The position numbers were made by a program, and so were the translations under genes. Shown one piece after another: positions 17,788 through 27,877 of a stretch of 64,000 nucleotides of DNA (its first letter is position 1; every line of letters starts with the position of its first letter). Source of the stretch: Luteococcus sp048595755 (GTDB taxonomy: Bacteria; Actinomycetota; Actinomycetes; Propionibacteriales; Propionibacteriaceae); assembly GCF_048595755.1 (NCBI RefSeq), contig NZ_CP184360.1:620001-684000 (forward strand). Reading direction: 5' to 3'. The notes under the pieces were generated by a model that had not been told where the DNA came from, did no database searches, and saw only the letters and a list, made by a program, of their open reading frames with translations.

Positions 17788-18141
17788 TCAGGACCGTTGG
17801 GCCATGGCACGCACCGCGGCGCGCTGTTGCTCGTCAAGGCTTGCGACGAAACGCTCGAGCACCTCGTCGCCCGCCTCCCCCGCCTGCGTGAAGGACTCCA
17901 CCATGGCCTTGACCACCAGATCCGAGCGGCTGAGCGACGCCCGGTAGAGCCAGGCCCGCCCGTCGCGCTCACGGCTCACGACGCCCTTCTTGGCGAGCCG
18001 GTCCAGGACCGTCATGACCGTCGTGTAGGCAAGGCTCTTCTGGTTCAGCAAACTCTCATGAACCTGCCGCACGGAGACCGGATTCTCTTGCTGCCAAAGG
18101 TTCTCCATGATGCGCTCTTCGAGCTCGCCCAGAATCGCCAT
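17788..18141 (-). CDS. BlaI/MecI/CopY-family repressor
   Basis: 117 residues from the ATG at 18141. A winged helix N-terminal domain (LGELEERIMENLW, VSVRQVHESL, AYTTVMTVLDRLAKKGVV) is followed by a dimerisation tail, as in BlaI/MecI. There is no ribosome site; TACCAT lies 6 nt before the start, so the mRNA is probably leaderless. It is divergent from cydA with 68 nt between the starts. No BlaR/MecR sensor protease is encoded nearby, so control of the adjacent bd oxidase operon is a reasonable inference, but not shown. Confidence 0.86.
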   Translation of the reverse strand: MAILGELEERIMENLWQQENPVSVRQVHESLLNQKSLAYTTVMTVLDRLAKKGVVSRERDGRAWLYRASLSRSDLVVKAMVESFTQAGEAGDEVLERFVASLDEQQRAAVRAMAQRS

Positions 18142-18209
18142 GCGCACATGGTATCTGCCAGACGGCACAGGAATGGATACCCACGACCTTTGGTAGTAGC
18201 GTCCGCATC

Positions 18210-19742
18210 ATGGACGCTCAGATCATTGCCAGATGGCAATTCGGGATCACAACCGTCTACCACTTCCTCTTCGTACCGCTGACGATTTCACTGTCGATGC
18301 TCGTCGCGGTGCTCCAGACCATTTGGTACAAGACGGGAAATGACAACTTCCTGAGACTCACCAAGTTCTTCGGAAAGTTGTTCCTGATCAACATTGCCGC
18401 CGGTGTCGTCACCGGCATCGTGCAGGAGTTCCAGTTCGGCATGAACTGGAGCGAGTACTCGCGCTTCGTCGGTGACGTCTTCGGCGCCCCGCTTGCGCTG
18501 GAGGCCCTGCTCGCCTTCTTCCTCGAGTCGACCTTCATCGGTCTGTGGATCTTCGGCTGGGACCGCCTGCCCAAGAAGCTCCACCTGCTCACCATCTACC
18601 TCACCGCCATCGGCACCATGCTCAGCGCGGTCTTCATCCTGGCCGCCAACAGCTGGATGCAGAACCCCGTCGGGGCGGTCTTCCGCAATGGCCGAGCGGA
18701 GCTCACCGACTTCGGTGCCCTGCTCACCAATCCGGTCTTCCTGGTCACCTTCCCGCACCAGCTCAGCGCCTCCTACATGGTGGGCGGCGGCCTGGTGGCA
18801 GGGCTCTCGGGCTGGCACCTCGCCCGGCTCCACAAGGCCCGCAAGGAGGCGCCCGAGGGTCAAGACCTGCACTACACCGGCACGTCGGTGAAGGCCGAGC
18901 ACGTCGAGCGAGACATCACCACCTGGCGCTGGGCGGCCAAGTTCGGTGCCTGGGTGCTGCTGGTCGCCTCGCTCTTCGTGTGCCTGTCGGGTGACTTCCA
19001 GGGCAAGGTGATGACCCAGGTGCAGCCCATGAAGATGGCCGCCGCCGAGGCCCACTACGAGACCAGCGACAGCCCGGACTTCTCCGTGGTGACCATCGGC
19101 TCCATCGACGGCACCGAAGAGGTCTGGAGCCTCAAGATCCCCAAGCTGCTCAGCTTCCTGGCCCATGGCAACTTCGATTCCCAGGTGCAGGGCGTCAACG
19201 ACCTGGTGGAGCAGTACGAGAAGGACGGGTTCATCCGCGACGACGGCACCCAGACCGAACTGCAGAAGCAGTACGCCGAGGTCCTCAAGACCGTCCCCGT
19301 GGAGGCCCGGCCCAATGTGATGGTGGCCTACTGGACCTTCCGCATCATGATGGGGCTCGGCTTCGCGGGCATGGGCATCGCGGCCTGGATCCTGTGGGTG
19401 CTGCGCAAGGGACGCAACCCGATGCCGGGCAGGCTGTGGATGACCGCCATGGTGGCCCTGCCGCTGCTGCCGGTCTTCGCCAACTCCTTCGGCTGGATCT
19501 TCACTGAGATGGGTCGCCAGCCCTGGATCGTCGCGGGTGTGATGCCCACCTGGACGGCGGTCTCCCCGTCGGTCAGCGCCGGCGAGGCACTGGCGACGAT
19601 GCTGCTGTTCACATTGATCTACGGCGCGCTCGCCGTCGTCGAGGTGGGGCTGATCCTCAAGTGGAACCGGGCAGGTCTGCCCGAGGTGGAACCCGTCGAG
19701 ATCGTGGAGGACGAGGATGCCCCCTTGTCCTTCGCGTACTGA
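18210..19742 (+). CDS. cydA: Cytochrome bd ubiquinol/menaquinol oxidase subunit I
   Basis: 510 residues, polytopic. His18 (in TTVYHFLF) is the expected haem b595/d axial ligand region and the conserved TFPHQLSASYM His segment is present. The QPMKMAAAEA motif carries the haem b558 Met ligand, and GRQPW marks the quinol-binding region. The periplasmic Q-loop is of the short type common in Gram-positives. Bd oxidase reduces oxygen at low concentration with quinol electrons. It is the first gene of a cydABDC operon, with cydB 15 nt downstream. Confidence 0.96.
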   Translation: MDAQIIARWQFGITTVYHFLFVPLTISLSMLVAVLQTIWYKTGNDNFLRLTKFFGKLFLINIAAGVVTGIVQEFQFGMNWSEYSRFVGDVFGAPLALEALLAFFLESTFIGLWIFGWDRLPKKLHLLTIYLTAIGTMLSAVFILAANSWMQNPVGAVFRNGRAELTDFGALLTNPVFLVTFPHQLSASYMVGGGLVAGLSGWHLARLHKARKEAPEGQDLHYTGTSVKAEHVERDITTWRWAAKFGAWVLLVASLFVCLSGDFQGKVMTQVQPMKMAAAEAHYETSDSPDFSVVTIGSIDGTEEVWSLKIPKLLSFLAHGNFDSQVQGVNDLVEQYEKDGFIRDDGTQTELQKQYAEVLKTVPVEARPNVMVAYWTFRIMMGLGFAGMGIAAWILWVLRKGRNPMPGRLWMTAMVALPLLPVFANSFGWIFTEMGRQPWIVAGVMPTWTAVSPSVSAGEALATMLLFTLIYGALAVVEVGLILKWNRAGLPEVEPVEIVEDEDAPLSFAY

Positions 19743-19757
19743 GGAAGGTGACCTGCG

Positions 19758-20849
19758 TTGACTCCCCTGCATGCTGATCCGTCGACGATCCAGATCGTCT
19801 GGTTCGCACTGTCCGCCGTGCTGTGGCTGGGCTACTTCTTCCTGGAGGGCTTCGACTACGGCGTGGCGATGCTCTTCCCCATCCTGGGCCGCGACGAGGA
19901 CGAGCGCCGCGTCATGATCAACACCATCGGCCCGGTGTGGGACGGCAACGAGGTGTGGCTGCTCACCGCCGGTGGCGCCATGTTCGCCGCCTTCCCGGGC
20001 TGGTACGCGACGCTGTTCAGCGGTCTCTACCTGCCGCTCTTCCTGGTGCTGGTGGGCCTGATCATCCGTGGCGTGGCCTTCGAGTACCGCGCCAAGCGCG
20101 AGGGCACCCAGTGGAAGCGCACGCTCGACTGGTGCGCCACCATCGGCTCCTTCCTGCCCTCGCTGGTCTTCGGAATTGGCTTCGCCAACTTTGTCAAGGG
20201 CATCCGGGTGGGTTCCGACGTCCTCATCGCGCAGGGCTTCTGGAGCCTGTTCAATCCCTTCGCGCTGCTGGGCGGAGCCCTGTTCGTCGCCCTCTTCCTC
20301 AGCCACGGCGCGGTCTTCATCGCGCTCAAGACCAAGGGCAACATCCGGACCAAGGCCAATCGCTTCGCCCTGAAGTCCACCTTGGTCACCGCGTTGTTGA
20401 TGGCCGCCTTCGTCATCTGGCAGAACGTCGCCTGGCCTGCCGCCGAGACCTCCTGGATGGGCACCGCCGCAACGGCGATCTGCTGGGTCTTCGGGCTGAT
20501 GGCCACGGCCTTCCTGTTCGTCAGCGGTGCGATGGTCAAGAAGGAGCGCGACGGCTGGGCCTTCGTCTTCACCGGCCTGTCGATCGCCTTCCTGGTGGTC
20601 AACATCTTCGTGAAGATGTACGGCAACCTGGGCTTCATCAGCCTCGATCCGGCCAATCCGCTCGACATGACCACGGCAGCCAGCTCGCCGTACACGCTGA
20701 AGATCATGACCATCGCCTCACTCCTGGCCGTCCCGGTGGTGGTGGGCTACCAGAGCTGGAGCTACTGGGTCTTCCGCAAGCGGTTGAGCACTGCCAACCT
20801 GCCGGCCACGCAATCCCACGCGGGCCTTGCGGAGCAGGGCGCAGGCTGA
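19758..20849 (+). CDS. cydB: Cytochrome bd oxidase subunit II
   Basis: 363 residues with about eight to nine membrane spans and the family motifs WFALSAVLWLGYFFLEGFDYG and GPVWDGNEVWLLTAGGA. The start is a TTG at 19758 with GAGGAAGGTG upstream. It pairs with CydA to form the membrane oxidase. Spacing to cydA is 15 nt and to cydD 6 nt. Confidence 0.95.
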   Translation: MTPLHADPSTIQIVWFALSAVLWLGYFFLEGFDYGVAMLFPILGRDEDERRVMINTIGPVWDGNEVWLLTAGGAMFAAFPGWYATLFSGLYLPLFLVLVGLIIRGVAFEYRAKREGTQWKRTLDWCATIGSFLPSLVFGIGFANFVKGIRVGSDVLIAQGFWSLFNPFALLGGALFVALFLSHGAVFIALKTKGNIRTKANRFALKSTLVTALLMAAFVIWQNVAWPAAETSWMGTAATAICWVFGLMATAFLFVSGAMVKKERDGWAFVFTGLSIAFLVVNIFVKMYGNLGFISLDPANPLDMTTAASSPYTLKIMTIASLLAVPVVVGYQSWSYWVFRKRLSTANLPATQSHAGLAEQGAG

Positions 20850-20855
20850 CGCGAC

Positions 20856-22526
20856 GTGGCAGGGCCCATCGACAGCCGCCTGGTGCGGCGCGGCAGGGCG
20901 ACCAGGATCTTCCTGGTCGCCCTTGCCGTGGTGGGCCTGGTCCAGGCAGTCGCGCTGTGCCTGCAGGCTCGGCTGCTGGCCGATGCCATCAGTCACGTCT
21001 TCGCCCACCACGATCTGGTGGGCATGGCCGGGTGGGTGGCAGGGCTGGCCGCCGTCTTCACCCTGCGCGCCGGCCTGGGCTGGCTGAACCAGAGCCTGGC
21101 CCACCACGCCTCGGCCCAGGTCAAGGCAGACCTGCGACGTGACCTGGTGCGGGCCCGGCTGGCGCGACCGCAGGAAGGTTCGCTGAGCTCGTCGACCTTG
21201 GTGACGCTCACCACCCAGGGCCTCGACGCACTGGACGGCTACTACTCCAAATACCTGCCGCAGCTGGTGCTGGCGGTGATCGTGCCACTGGTGGTGGGCT
21301 CGGTGATCCTCAGCCAAGACCTGGCCAGCGCCATCATCATCGCGGTCACTCTGCCGTTGATCCCCATCTTCATGATTCTGATCGGCTGGACCACCCAGAA
21401 GCAGGTGGAACGTCGGTGGAAGGTGCAGACCCGGCTGGCCAACCACTTTGCCGATCTGGTGACCGGTCTGGCCACCTTGCAGGTCTTCGGCCGGGCACGC
21501 GGGCAGCGCGAGGGCCTGCGCCTCACCGAGGGCCGCAACCGCGACGAGACCATGAGGACGCTGCGCATCAGTTTCCTGAGCTCCTTCGCGCTGGAACTGC
21601 TTGCCACCTTGAGCGTCGCGGTGGTGGCGGTGACCGTGGGCTTTCGCGTGGTCTTCTACCAGATGGATCTGCAGACGGCCCTGTTCATCCTGGTGCTGGC
21701 CCCCGAGGCCTACCTACCCCTGCGCCAGGTGGGCACCCATTACCACGACGCCGCCGACGGGATGGCCGCAGCCGACCAGGCCCTGGGCTTCATCGAAGCC
21801 GCGCAGCTGTCCCCCGCCGCTGCCGGACCCGCCCGCGGCGCTGCCGAGGAGCCGGGTGCGGGAAGGCCGTCCCAGCCCGCCACCCCCACCATCGTCCTTG
21901 AGGACATCTGCCACCGCTGGCCGGGCGCGCAAGATCCAGTGCTCGACGGCGTCAGCCTCGCGCTCGCGCCGGGTGAGGTGGTGACGGTTCGCGGACCCTC
22001 GGGTGGCGGCAAGTCCACCCTGCTGTCCGTGGTGATGGGCTTCCTGCGCCCCGACCGGGGGCGGGTGTTGTCCGATGGCGTCGACGTGATGGCCGATCCG
22101 GTGACCTGGCGACGTCAGCTGGCCTGGGTGGCGCAGGAACCGGCGATGCCGGAGCCGACCATCGCAGCCAACATCGCGATGGGCGCCAGCTGCGCCACCG
22201 GCCCGCAGCAGTGGCGTGAGGTGCTCGACCTGGCCGGCGGTGCCGATCTGGAACTAGAGCGTCGAGTGGGCGACGACGCGGAGGGCCTGTCCTCGGGCGA
22301 GCGACGCCGCGTCGCGATTGCCAGGGCCCTGCTTCGGATCCACCACGACGGCGCCCGGGTGCTGGTGATGGACGAGCCGACCGCCGGTCTGGACGCCGAC
22401 GCGGAGGCTGCCGTGATCGACTCCGTACGGGCCAGTGGCGCCAGTGTGCTGGTGGTCAGCCATCGCCCGGCGGTGCTGTCGGCCGCAGACCGGGTACTCA
22501 CCCTTGCCCCGCAGGGGCGCCCATGA
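20856..22526 (+). CDS. cydD: Thiol reductant ABC exporter subunit CydD
   Basis: 556 residues: exporter membrane domain then ATPase domain with Walker A GPSGGGKST, signature LSSGERRRVAIARAL and Walker B LVMDEPTAGLD. CydDC moves glutathione/cysteine-type thiols or haem-related reductant and is needed for bd oxidase assembly. The GTG start follows cydB by 6 nt, and the gene overlaps cydC by 4 nt. An Ala/Gly/Pro linker near residue 320 separates the two domains. Confidence 0.93.
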   Translation: MAGPIDSRLVRRGRATRIFLVALAVVGLVQAVALCLQARLLADAISHVFAHHDLVGMAGWVAGLAAVFTLRAGLGWLNQSLAHHASAQVKADLRRDLVRARLARPQEGSLSSSTLVTLTTQGLDALDGYYSKYLPQLVLAVIVPLVVGSVILSQDLASAIIIAVTLPLIPIFMILIGWTTQKQVERRWKVQTRLANHFADLVTGLATLQVFGRARGQREGLRLTEGRNRDETMRTLRISFLSSFALELLATLSVAVVAVTVGFRVVFYQMDLQTALFILVLAPEAYLPLRQVGTHYHDAADGMAAADQALGFIEAAQLSPAAAGPARGAAEEPGAGRPSQPATPTIVLEDICHRWPGAQDPVLDGVSLALAPGEVVTVRGPSGGGKSTLLSVVMGFLRPDRGRVLSDGVDVMADPVTWRRQLAWVAQEPAMPEPTIAANIAMGASCATGPQQWREVLDLAGGADLELERRVGDDAEGLSSGERRRVAIARALLRIHHDGARVLVMDEPTAGLDADAEAAVIDSVRASGASVLVVSHRPAVLSAADRVLTLAPQGRP

Positions 22527-24193
22527 CACGCACCCGGGGGGCACACACCGCGCTGGTGCTGCAGATGCTCGATGCCGTCCCGCACGGCAGGCGCAGGCTG
22601 TTCTGGTCGACGGTGCTGGCCACGCTCACCAGCGGCGCGTCGGTGGCCCTGATGGCCGTCTCGGCCTGGCTGCTGAGCCGGGCCGCGGAGCATCCCCCGG
22701 TGCTCTACCTGGAGGTGGCCGCCGTCGGGGTGCGTTTCTTCGGCATCGTGCGGGGCGTCTCCCGCTACGCCGAACGTCTGGTGGGTCACGACCTGGCGCT
22801 GCGTATGCAGGGCGCCTTGCGGGTGCGCGCCTATGACCACCTCAGCGGCACCACGCTGCTGGGCCGCAATCGGGGTGACCTGCTCACCCGCGTGGTGGCC
22901 GACGTCGAGGCCATCATGGACGTGGTGGTCCGCGTCGCGGTGCCCTTGCTCTCCGCCTCGCTGGTGATGCTGGGCACCTCGATCGCGATGGCCTTCTTCA
23001 GCCCCGCCTCGGCCGCGGTGCTGCTGGGCACCGCCCTGGTGGCCGGCCTGGTGCTGCCGTGGCTCACCCAGCGCGTGAGCCGCAGCGCCGACGAGCACGC
23101 GGTCTGGGCCCGCGCCGAGTTGGCCGCGGTGGTCGACCAGATCTCACGCAGCGCGGTCGACCTGGTGGCCTATGGCCGGCAGGAGGAGGTGCTGGCTCGC
23201 CAGGAGGTGCTGCAGGAGCAGTTGGAGGCCGCGGATCGTCGCGCTGCGTGGACCCGAGGTCTGGGCACCGCGGGGCAGGTCCTGGCCGCCGGCGTGGCCG
23301 TGACCGCGGCGCTGTGGATCGGTGGCCGAGCGGTGGTCGATGGCCAACTGCTGGGACGCAACCTGGCGGTTCTGGTGCTCACTCCGCTGGCCCTGCACGA
23401 GGTGCTGTCCACCTTCACCCAGGCCGCCCAGACCTGGACCCGGGCGCGCACCTCGATCACGCGGGTGGCGACGCTGCTGCAGACCCCGCAGGTGGGCCGC
23501 GGCGACCGGCCCAGCAGCGAACCCGTCAGCCGCGCCGGTCTGGAACTGCACGGGGTGACCATTGGTTGGCCGGACGGGGAGCCGCTGGTGCAGGGGCTGG
23601 ACCTTCGGCTGGAGCCCGGTCAGCGCCTGGCCGTCACGGGCCCCTCGGGAGTGGGAAAGACGACGCTGGCCGCCACCATCATGGGCTTGATCCCACCGCT
23701 GGCCGGCCACATCACCACCCGCGGCCAGGTTTCATACCTGGCACAGGATGCGCACGTCTTCGCGACGACGCTGGCCGAGAATGTGCGGATCGGCAACAAG
23801 GACGCCACCGACGAGCAAGTGGCCGACGCACTTCGTCGCGCCGGGTTGTCACTCGACCCGCTGCGCGTGGTGGGTGAACAAGGAGCCACGCTCAGCGGTG
23901 GCGAGGTGCGCCGGCTCGCACTGGCCCGGCTGCTGGTGCAGCAGTCCCCCGGTACCGGAGCACAGCTGTACCTGCTGGACGAGCCCACCGAGCACCTTGA
24001 CCGTGGCACTGCCGATGCCCTGATGGACGACCTGTGGCGGGCCGTGGGCACTGATCCGGCCGTGGTGGTGACCCATGACCCTGCCGTGGTGGCGCAGTGC
24101 ACCCATCGGCTGACCCTCACCCGCCCCGAGGGTGGGAACAACCACACCCCGAAGGGTGATCATCCGGGTGACACGGTAGGCGCCTCCGGCTAG
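22523..24193 (+). CDS. cydC: Thiol reductant ABC exporter subunit CydC
   Basis: 556 residues, the partner of CydD. A six-helix membrane domain (VALMAVSAWLLSRAAEHPP is a CydC-like first span) is followed by an ATPase with Walker A GPSGVGKTT, signature LSGGEVRRLALARLL and Walker B LYLLDEPTEHLD. Start and cydD stop overlap (ATGA). It closes the cydABDC operon. Confidence 0.93.
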   Translation: MTRTRGAHTALVLQMLDAVPHGRRRLFWSTVLATLTSGASVALMAVSAWLLSRAAEHPPVLYLEVAAVGVRFFGIVRGVSRYAERLVGHDLALRMQGALRVRAYDHLSGTTLLGRNRGDLLTRVVADVEAIMDVVVRVAVPLLSASLVMLGTSIAMAFFSPASAAVLLGTALVAGLVLPWLTQRVSRSADEHAVWARAELAAVVDQISRSAVDLVAYGRQEEVLARQEVLQEQLEAADRRAAWTRGLGTAGQVLAAGVAVTAALWIGGRAVVDGQLLGRNLAVLVLTPLALHEVLSTFTQAAQTWTRARTSITRVATLLQTPQVGRGDRPSSEPVSRAGLELHGVTIGWPDGEPLVQGLDLRLEPGQRLAVTGPSGVGKTTLAATIMGLIPPLAGHITTRGQVSYLAQDAHVFATTLAENVRIGNKDATDEQVADALRRAGLSLDPLRVVGEQGATLSGGEVRRLALARLLVQQSPGTGAQLYLLDEPTEHLDRGTADALMDDLWRAVGTDPAVVVTHDPAVVAQCTHRLTLTRPEGGNNHTPKGDHPGDTVGASG

Positions 24194-24284
24194 CCTGAAC
24201 ACACGGTGGCCGCGGGGGCGGTCATTCCGCGAAGTGCCGACTGCGCGGCATGCATGCGCAGCACTGAATCCGGGGGGAGTTCAG

Positions 24285-26663
24285 ATGGCGGAGGCGAGCG
24301 CATCGTCGATGGACGGTGACCTGCCCATGGCCGAGCCGCCCCCCAAGCGCCTGATGAGCAGCCTGGACCGGTTGCTGCGTGCCCGCATCGCGGTCGTCTC
24401 CGGGCCGGCAGGCCATGGCAAGCGGACCCTGGTGCGCTCCTGGCTGGCCGCGCACCCTGAGGTCGAGGCGCGCTGGCTCACCTCGCCGGACGAGCTCGGC
24501 GCCGTGGAGGAACAGGCGCACCCCATCGGCGAGAAGCTGCTGGCTCTTGTGGTGGCCGAGCGGTCGCTGCTCCAGGATTCCGGCTTGGTGGCGCGCTTGC
24601 TGGAGCTGGCAGAACGCCTCCCTCGCCTCCGGCTGGTCTTCGTCGGCCGGACCCGTCCCGATGCCCCGTTGGGTTCCCTGGCCGCGCGCGGCCTGCTGGT
24701 GGACATCTCCGGAGAGACGCTGACCCTCACGCGCCAGGAGATGGCGGCCTTGCTGCACGAACACAACCCCCAGCTGCCACCCGAGCGGCTCGACCGGATC
24801 ATGGCCCGCACCCGCGGTTGGCCGGCCGTGGCACGAATACTGGCGGCGGAACCCCTCACCTGGGCGCACACCAGCAAGGTCTCGAAACTCACCGGCAGTT
24901 ATCTGGAGGCCGAGGTGCTCTCCGGGCTCTCCCCCGACGACATCGACTTCCTGCAACAGGTGTGCCCGCTGCCAACCGTCGACCCACCAGCGGCGGCGTG
25001 GATGACCGGCCGCGGTGACGCCGCCGCCCAGCTCACCCGGCTCCAGGCCCTGGGGGTGCCGATCCACTGGGACGATGCCAACACCATCAGCCTGAACCCG
25101 ATGCTGCGCGACCACCTGCGCCGTCGGCTGGCCGAGGAGCAACCGGACCGCAGCACCCAGCTGACCGAGCGCGCCGCCCTGTGGCTGCGCAATCGCGAAC
25201 GCCGGATCGAGGCGATCGAATTGGCCATGGGCGCTGGCCTCCCGGAGCTGGCATGGATGATCGCGGGCGAATTCCTCACCGTGCACACCAACCGCCCCGA
25301 GCTGGCCGAGGCGCTGCCCACGCTGAATGCGGTGCTGCCTCCCGGGTGGGGCCTGGACATCTCCCAGAGCGTGCCCCGCGGCCTGTCCGCCCCACGCCCC
25401 CTGGTGGCCCAGATGGAGGCCATGCGCACCCAGATGGCCCGGCTGGACAACAACACGGCGCGCTTCGGCCACGTGGCCCTCACGCTGGGGATGGCCCGCC
25501 GGCTCGGCTACCCCGCCACCATCGACGTCTCGACCGCACTGCAGATCTCACGCGAGGCGGCCAGCCGGGAGGTGCACGAGTACGACCTGGCCCTGCTCTC
25601 TGCGGTCCACACCGAGCACGGACTGTGGTTGCTGCACCAAGGCAGGATCGACGAGGCCGCCCAGTCGCTGCTGCACGGGCTGGGCCTCGCCCGGGTGGTG
25701 AAGGTGCCCTGGGTGGTCGTCACCACCTTGTCGACGCTGGCCTGGATCCACGCCGACCGGGGCGAGGTGGCCGAGGCCCGGCAACTGGCCGAGGAGGCCC
25801 TGGAGGCGGCATCGGGCACGACCTTCGTCACCGATTCCCTCGACGAGTTCGCGGTGCTGGCAATGGCCTTGACGGCAATCGACACCGGCGACCTGCCGGC
25901 AGCCCGGGACTGGCTGGAGATGCTGGCCGCCCGGACTGACAGGCTGGCCGAGAACGATGCGCTGCGCACCCATGTGCGCGCCATGTACGAGGTGGCCGAC
26001 GACAGTCCGGGGGCTGCCCGTCGGCTGGTGGAGGTCTACCTCGTCCAGCCAGGGCACTCCCCCACCCCGTGGCACGAGCTCTTGGTGCTGCTGGCCGGTT
26101 TCGACGCCGCGCTGGCCCAGAACGACGTGGGCGGTGCCGCGGCGATGCTCGGCCGGATCCGCGCCATCGACCACCCCTGCGCCACACGACGGGCGCCGGT
26201 GCTGCAGGCCAGGCTCTGGCTGGCCGAGGACAGGGCGGGTGATGCCTACGACCTGCTGGCGCCGCTCGTCGCGCCCGACGGGTCATCGTCGGAGCCTGCC
26301 AAGCTGACCCTGTACCGCCTGATGATCTTCGGCATGGCGGCCGACGACGCCCACCACGCCGACGAGGCGCTGTGCTGCTTCCAGCGCGCCGGGGTGCTGG
26401 CCGACCGCCTGGGCCTCAACACTTCCAATGCACGCCACACCCGCGTGGCGGCCGCTAGCCGCAGGGATATTCCCCTCACCGAGGCGGAACGGCAGGTGCT
26501 GCAGCGCCTGGAGAGCGGCAAGACCCTGGGGGAGACCGCCGAGGAATTGTTCATCTCGCTCAACACCCTCAAGACTCACCTGCGCCGCATCTACAAGAAG
26601 CTGGGCGTCTCCAGCCGCGAGGAGGCCATCGCGCGGGCCACGCTGATGGGCCTGCGCGGCTGA
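24285..26663 (+). CDS. Large ATP-binding LuxR-family regulator (LAL/MalT-like)
   Basis: 792 residues from the ATG at 24285 (CGGGGGGAG upstream). The N-terminal NTPase-like domain has a P-loop region, VVSGPAGHGKRT, in which the residue after Lys is Arg instead of Ser/Thr, so ATP binding may be altered. Asp-rich walker B-like and sensor segments follow, then a long helical repeat region (about 300-720). The C-terminus is a clear LuxR helix-turn-helix (LTEAERQVLQRLESGKT, AEELFISLNTLKTHLRRIY). It stands alone between cydC and an alcohol dehydrogenase gene; its target is unknown. Confidence 0.83.
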   Translation: MAEASASSMDGDLPMAEPPPKRLMSSLDRLLRARIAVVSGPAGHGKRTLVRSWLAAHPEVEARWLTSPDELGAVEEQAHPIGEKLLALVVAERSLLQDSGLVARLLELAERLPRLRLVFVGRTRPDAPLGSLAARGLLVDISGETLTLTRQEMAALLHEHNPQLPPERLDRIMARTRGWPAVARILAAEPLTWAHTSKVSKLTGSYLEAEVLSGLSPDDIDFLQQVCPLPTVDPPAAAWMTGRGDAAAQLTRLQALGVPIHWDDANTISLNPMLRDHLRRRLAEEQPDRSTQLTERAALWLRNRERRIEAIELAMGAGLPELAWMIAGEFLTVHTNRPELAEALPTLNAVLPPGWGLDISQSVPRGLSAPRPLVAQMEAMRTQMARLDNNTARFGHVALTLGMARRLGYPATIDVSTALQISREAASREVHEYDLALLSAVHTEHGLWLLHQGRIDEAAQSLLHGLGLARVVKVPWVVVTTLSTLAWIHADRGEVAEARQLAEEALEAASGTTFVTDSLDEFAVLAMALTAIDTGDLPAARDWLEMLAARTDRLAENDALRTHVRAMYEVADDSPGAARRLVEVYLVQPGHSPTPWHELLVLLAGFDAALAQNDVGGAAAMLGRIRAIDHPCATRRAPVLQARLWLAEDRAGDAYDLLAPLVAPDGSSSEPAKLTLYRLMIFGMAADDAHHADEALCCFQRAGVLADRLGLNTSNARHTRVAAASRRDIPLTEAERQVLQRLESGKTLGETAEELFISLNTLKTHLRRIYKKLGVSSREEAIARATLMGLRG

Positions 26664-26774
26664 TCCAGCTGAACACCTGCTTTGCTTCGGCACGAACCGT
26701 GGAAAACAACTACACGACGTCGTAGACTCGCCCAAAGTAACTCGACCCACAAGGACGTGGGAAAAGGGGAAGTC

Positions 26775-27806
26775 ATGAAGGCTGTCCAGTACCGCAAGAT
26801 CGGCTCCGCACCCGAGGTCGTCGAGGTGGAGGACCCCAAGGCACCACCAGGCGGAATGGTGCTGGAGGTCACCGCCTCCGGCCTGTGCCACTCCGACGAG
26901 TTCGTGATGTCGCTCGACGAGAAGACCTTCGCCACCTATGGCTATGACCTGCCCATGACCCTGGGCCACGAGACGGCAGGCCGCGTCGTGGAGCTCGGCG
27001 AGGGCACCACCGGCGTCGAGGTGGGCGACAACGTGCTGGTCTACGGCTGCTGGGGTTGTGGCGTGTGCGACATGTGCGCCCGCGGCAACGAGAACCACTG
27101 CCGTCGCGGCATGGTTTCGCCCGGCTTCGGCGCCCCCGGCGGCATGGCCGAGTACATCCCGGTGGACAGCGTGATGCACATCGTCCCGATCGGCGACCTG
27201 GACCCGATCAAGATGGCGCCCCTCAACGACGCTGGCCTCACTCCCTATGCCGCGATCAAGCGCAACCTGCACCGGTTGCGGGCCGGCGCCACCGCGGTGG
27301 TGATCGGCGCCGGCGGGCTGGGCCACGTCGCCATCCAGCTGCTGCGCAGAATGTCCGATGCCCAGGTGATCGCACTCGACCTGCCCGGCCCCAAGCTGGC
27401 CTTCGCCAAGGAGGTGGGCGCCCACCACGCGCTGGTCTCGGAGAAGGCGGCCGCGGAGCACGTCAAGGAACTGACCCAGGGCCACGGCGCCGACCTCGTG
27501 CTGGACTTCGTCGCCGGTGGCCCCACCCCGGAACTGGCGATCGCCTGCGGTGGCATGCAGTCGGCGGTGGTCTTCATCGGGGCCGGGGACGGCCATGCCA
27601 AGGTGGGCTTTGGCATCACCCCTTGGGAGATGTCGGTCTCCAACTCCTTGTGGGGCTCGCGTCTGGAGCTGATGGAGTTGGTCCAGATGGCGATGCGCCA
27701 GCCGTTGGAGATCCGCACCACACCCTTCCCCCTGGATCTGGCACCGATGGCCTACCGAATGCTCCACGAGCGCAAGATCGACGGCCGCGCCGTCTGCATC
27801 CCCTGA
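26775..27806 (+). CDS. NAD-dependent zinc alcohol dehydrogenase (ADH-A type)
   Basis: 343 residues, medium-chain dehydrogenase family. The catalytic zinc site is recognisable in GLCHSDE and GHETAG, the structural zinc site in the four Cys of CWGCGVCDMCARGNENHC, and the Rossmann motif in VIGAGGLGHVAIQ. The overall pattern, including VPIGDLDP and DAGLTPYAAI, is close to the Rhodococcus ADH-A type that oxidises secondary alcohols. It starts after AAAGGGGAAG. The Asp at the end of the second Rossmann strand (ALDLPG) fits NAD. A palindrome ACGACGTCGT lies upstream at 26714-26723. Substrate is not known. Confidence 0.88.
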   Translation: MKAVQYRKIGSAPEVVEVEDPKAPPGGMVLEVTASGLCHSDEFVMSLDEKTFATYGYDLPMTLGHETAGRVVELGEGTTGVEVGDNVLVYGCWGCGVCDMCARGNENHCRRGMVSPGFGAPGGMAEYIPVDSVMHIVPIGDLDPIKMAPLNDAGLTPYAAIKRNLHRLRAGATAVVIGAGGLGHVAIQLLRRMSDAQVIALDLPGPKLAFAKEVGAHHALVSEKAAAEHVKELTQGHGADLVLDFVAGGPTPELAIACGGMQSAVVFIGAGDGHAKVGFGITPWEMSVSNSLWGSRLELMELVQMAMRQPLEIRTTPFPLDLAPMAYRMLHERKIDGRAVCIP

Positions 27807-27877
27807 GGGCAGCCAACCACGAGGCGAGCACCACGAGGTGACCGTCCAGCATGGGGCCGGGTCCTAGACTCGGCCCC

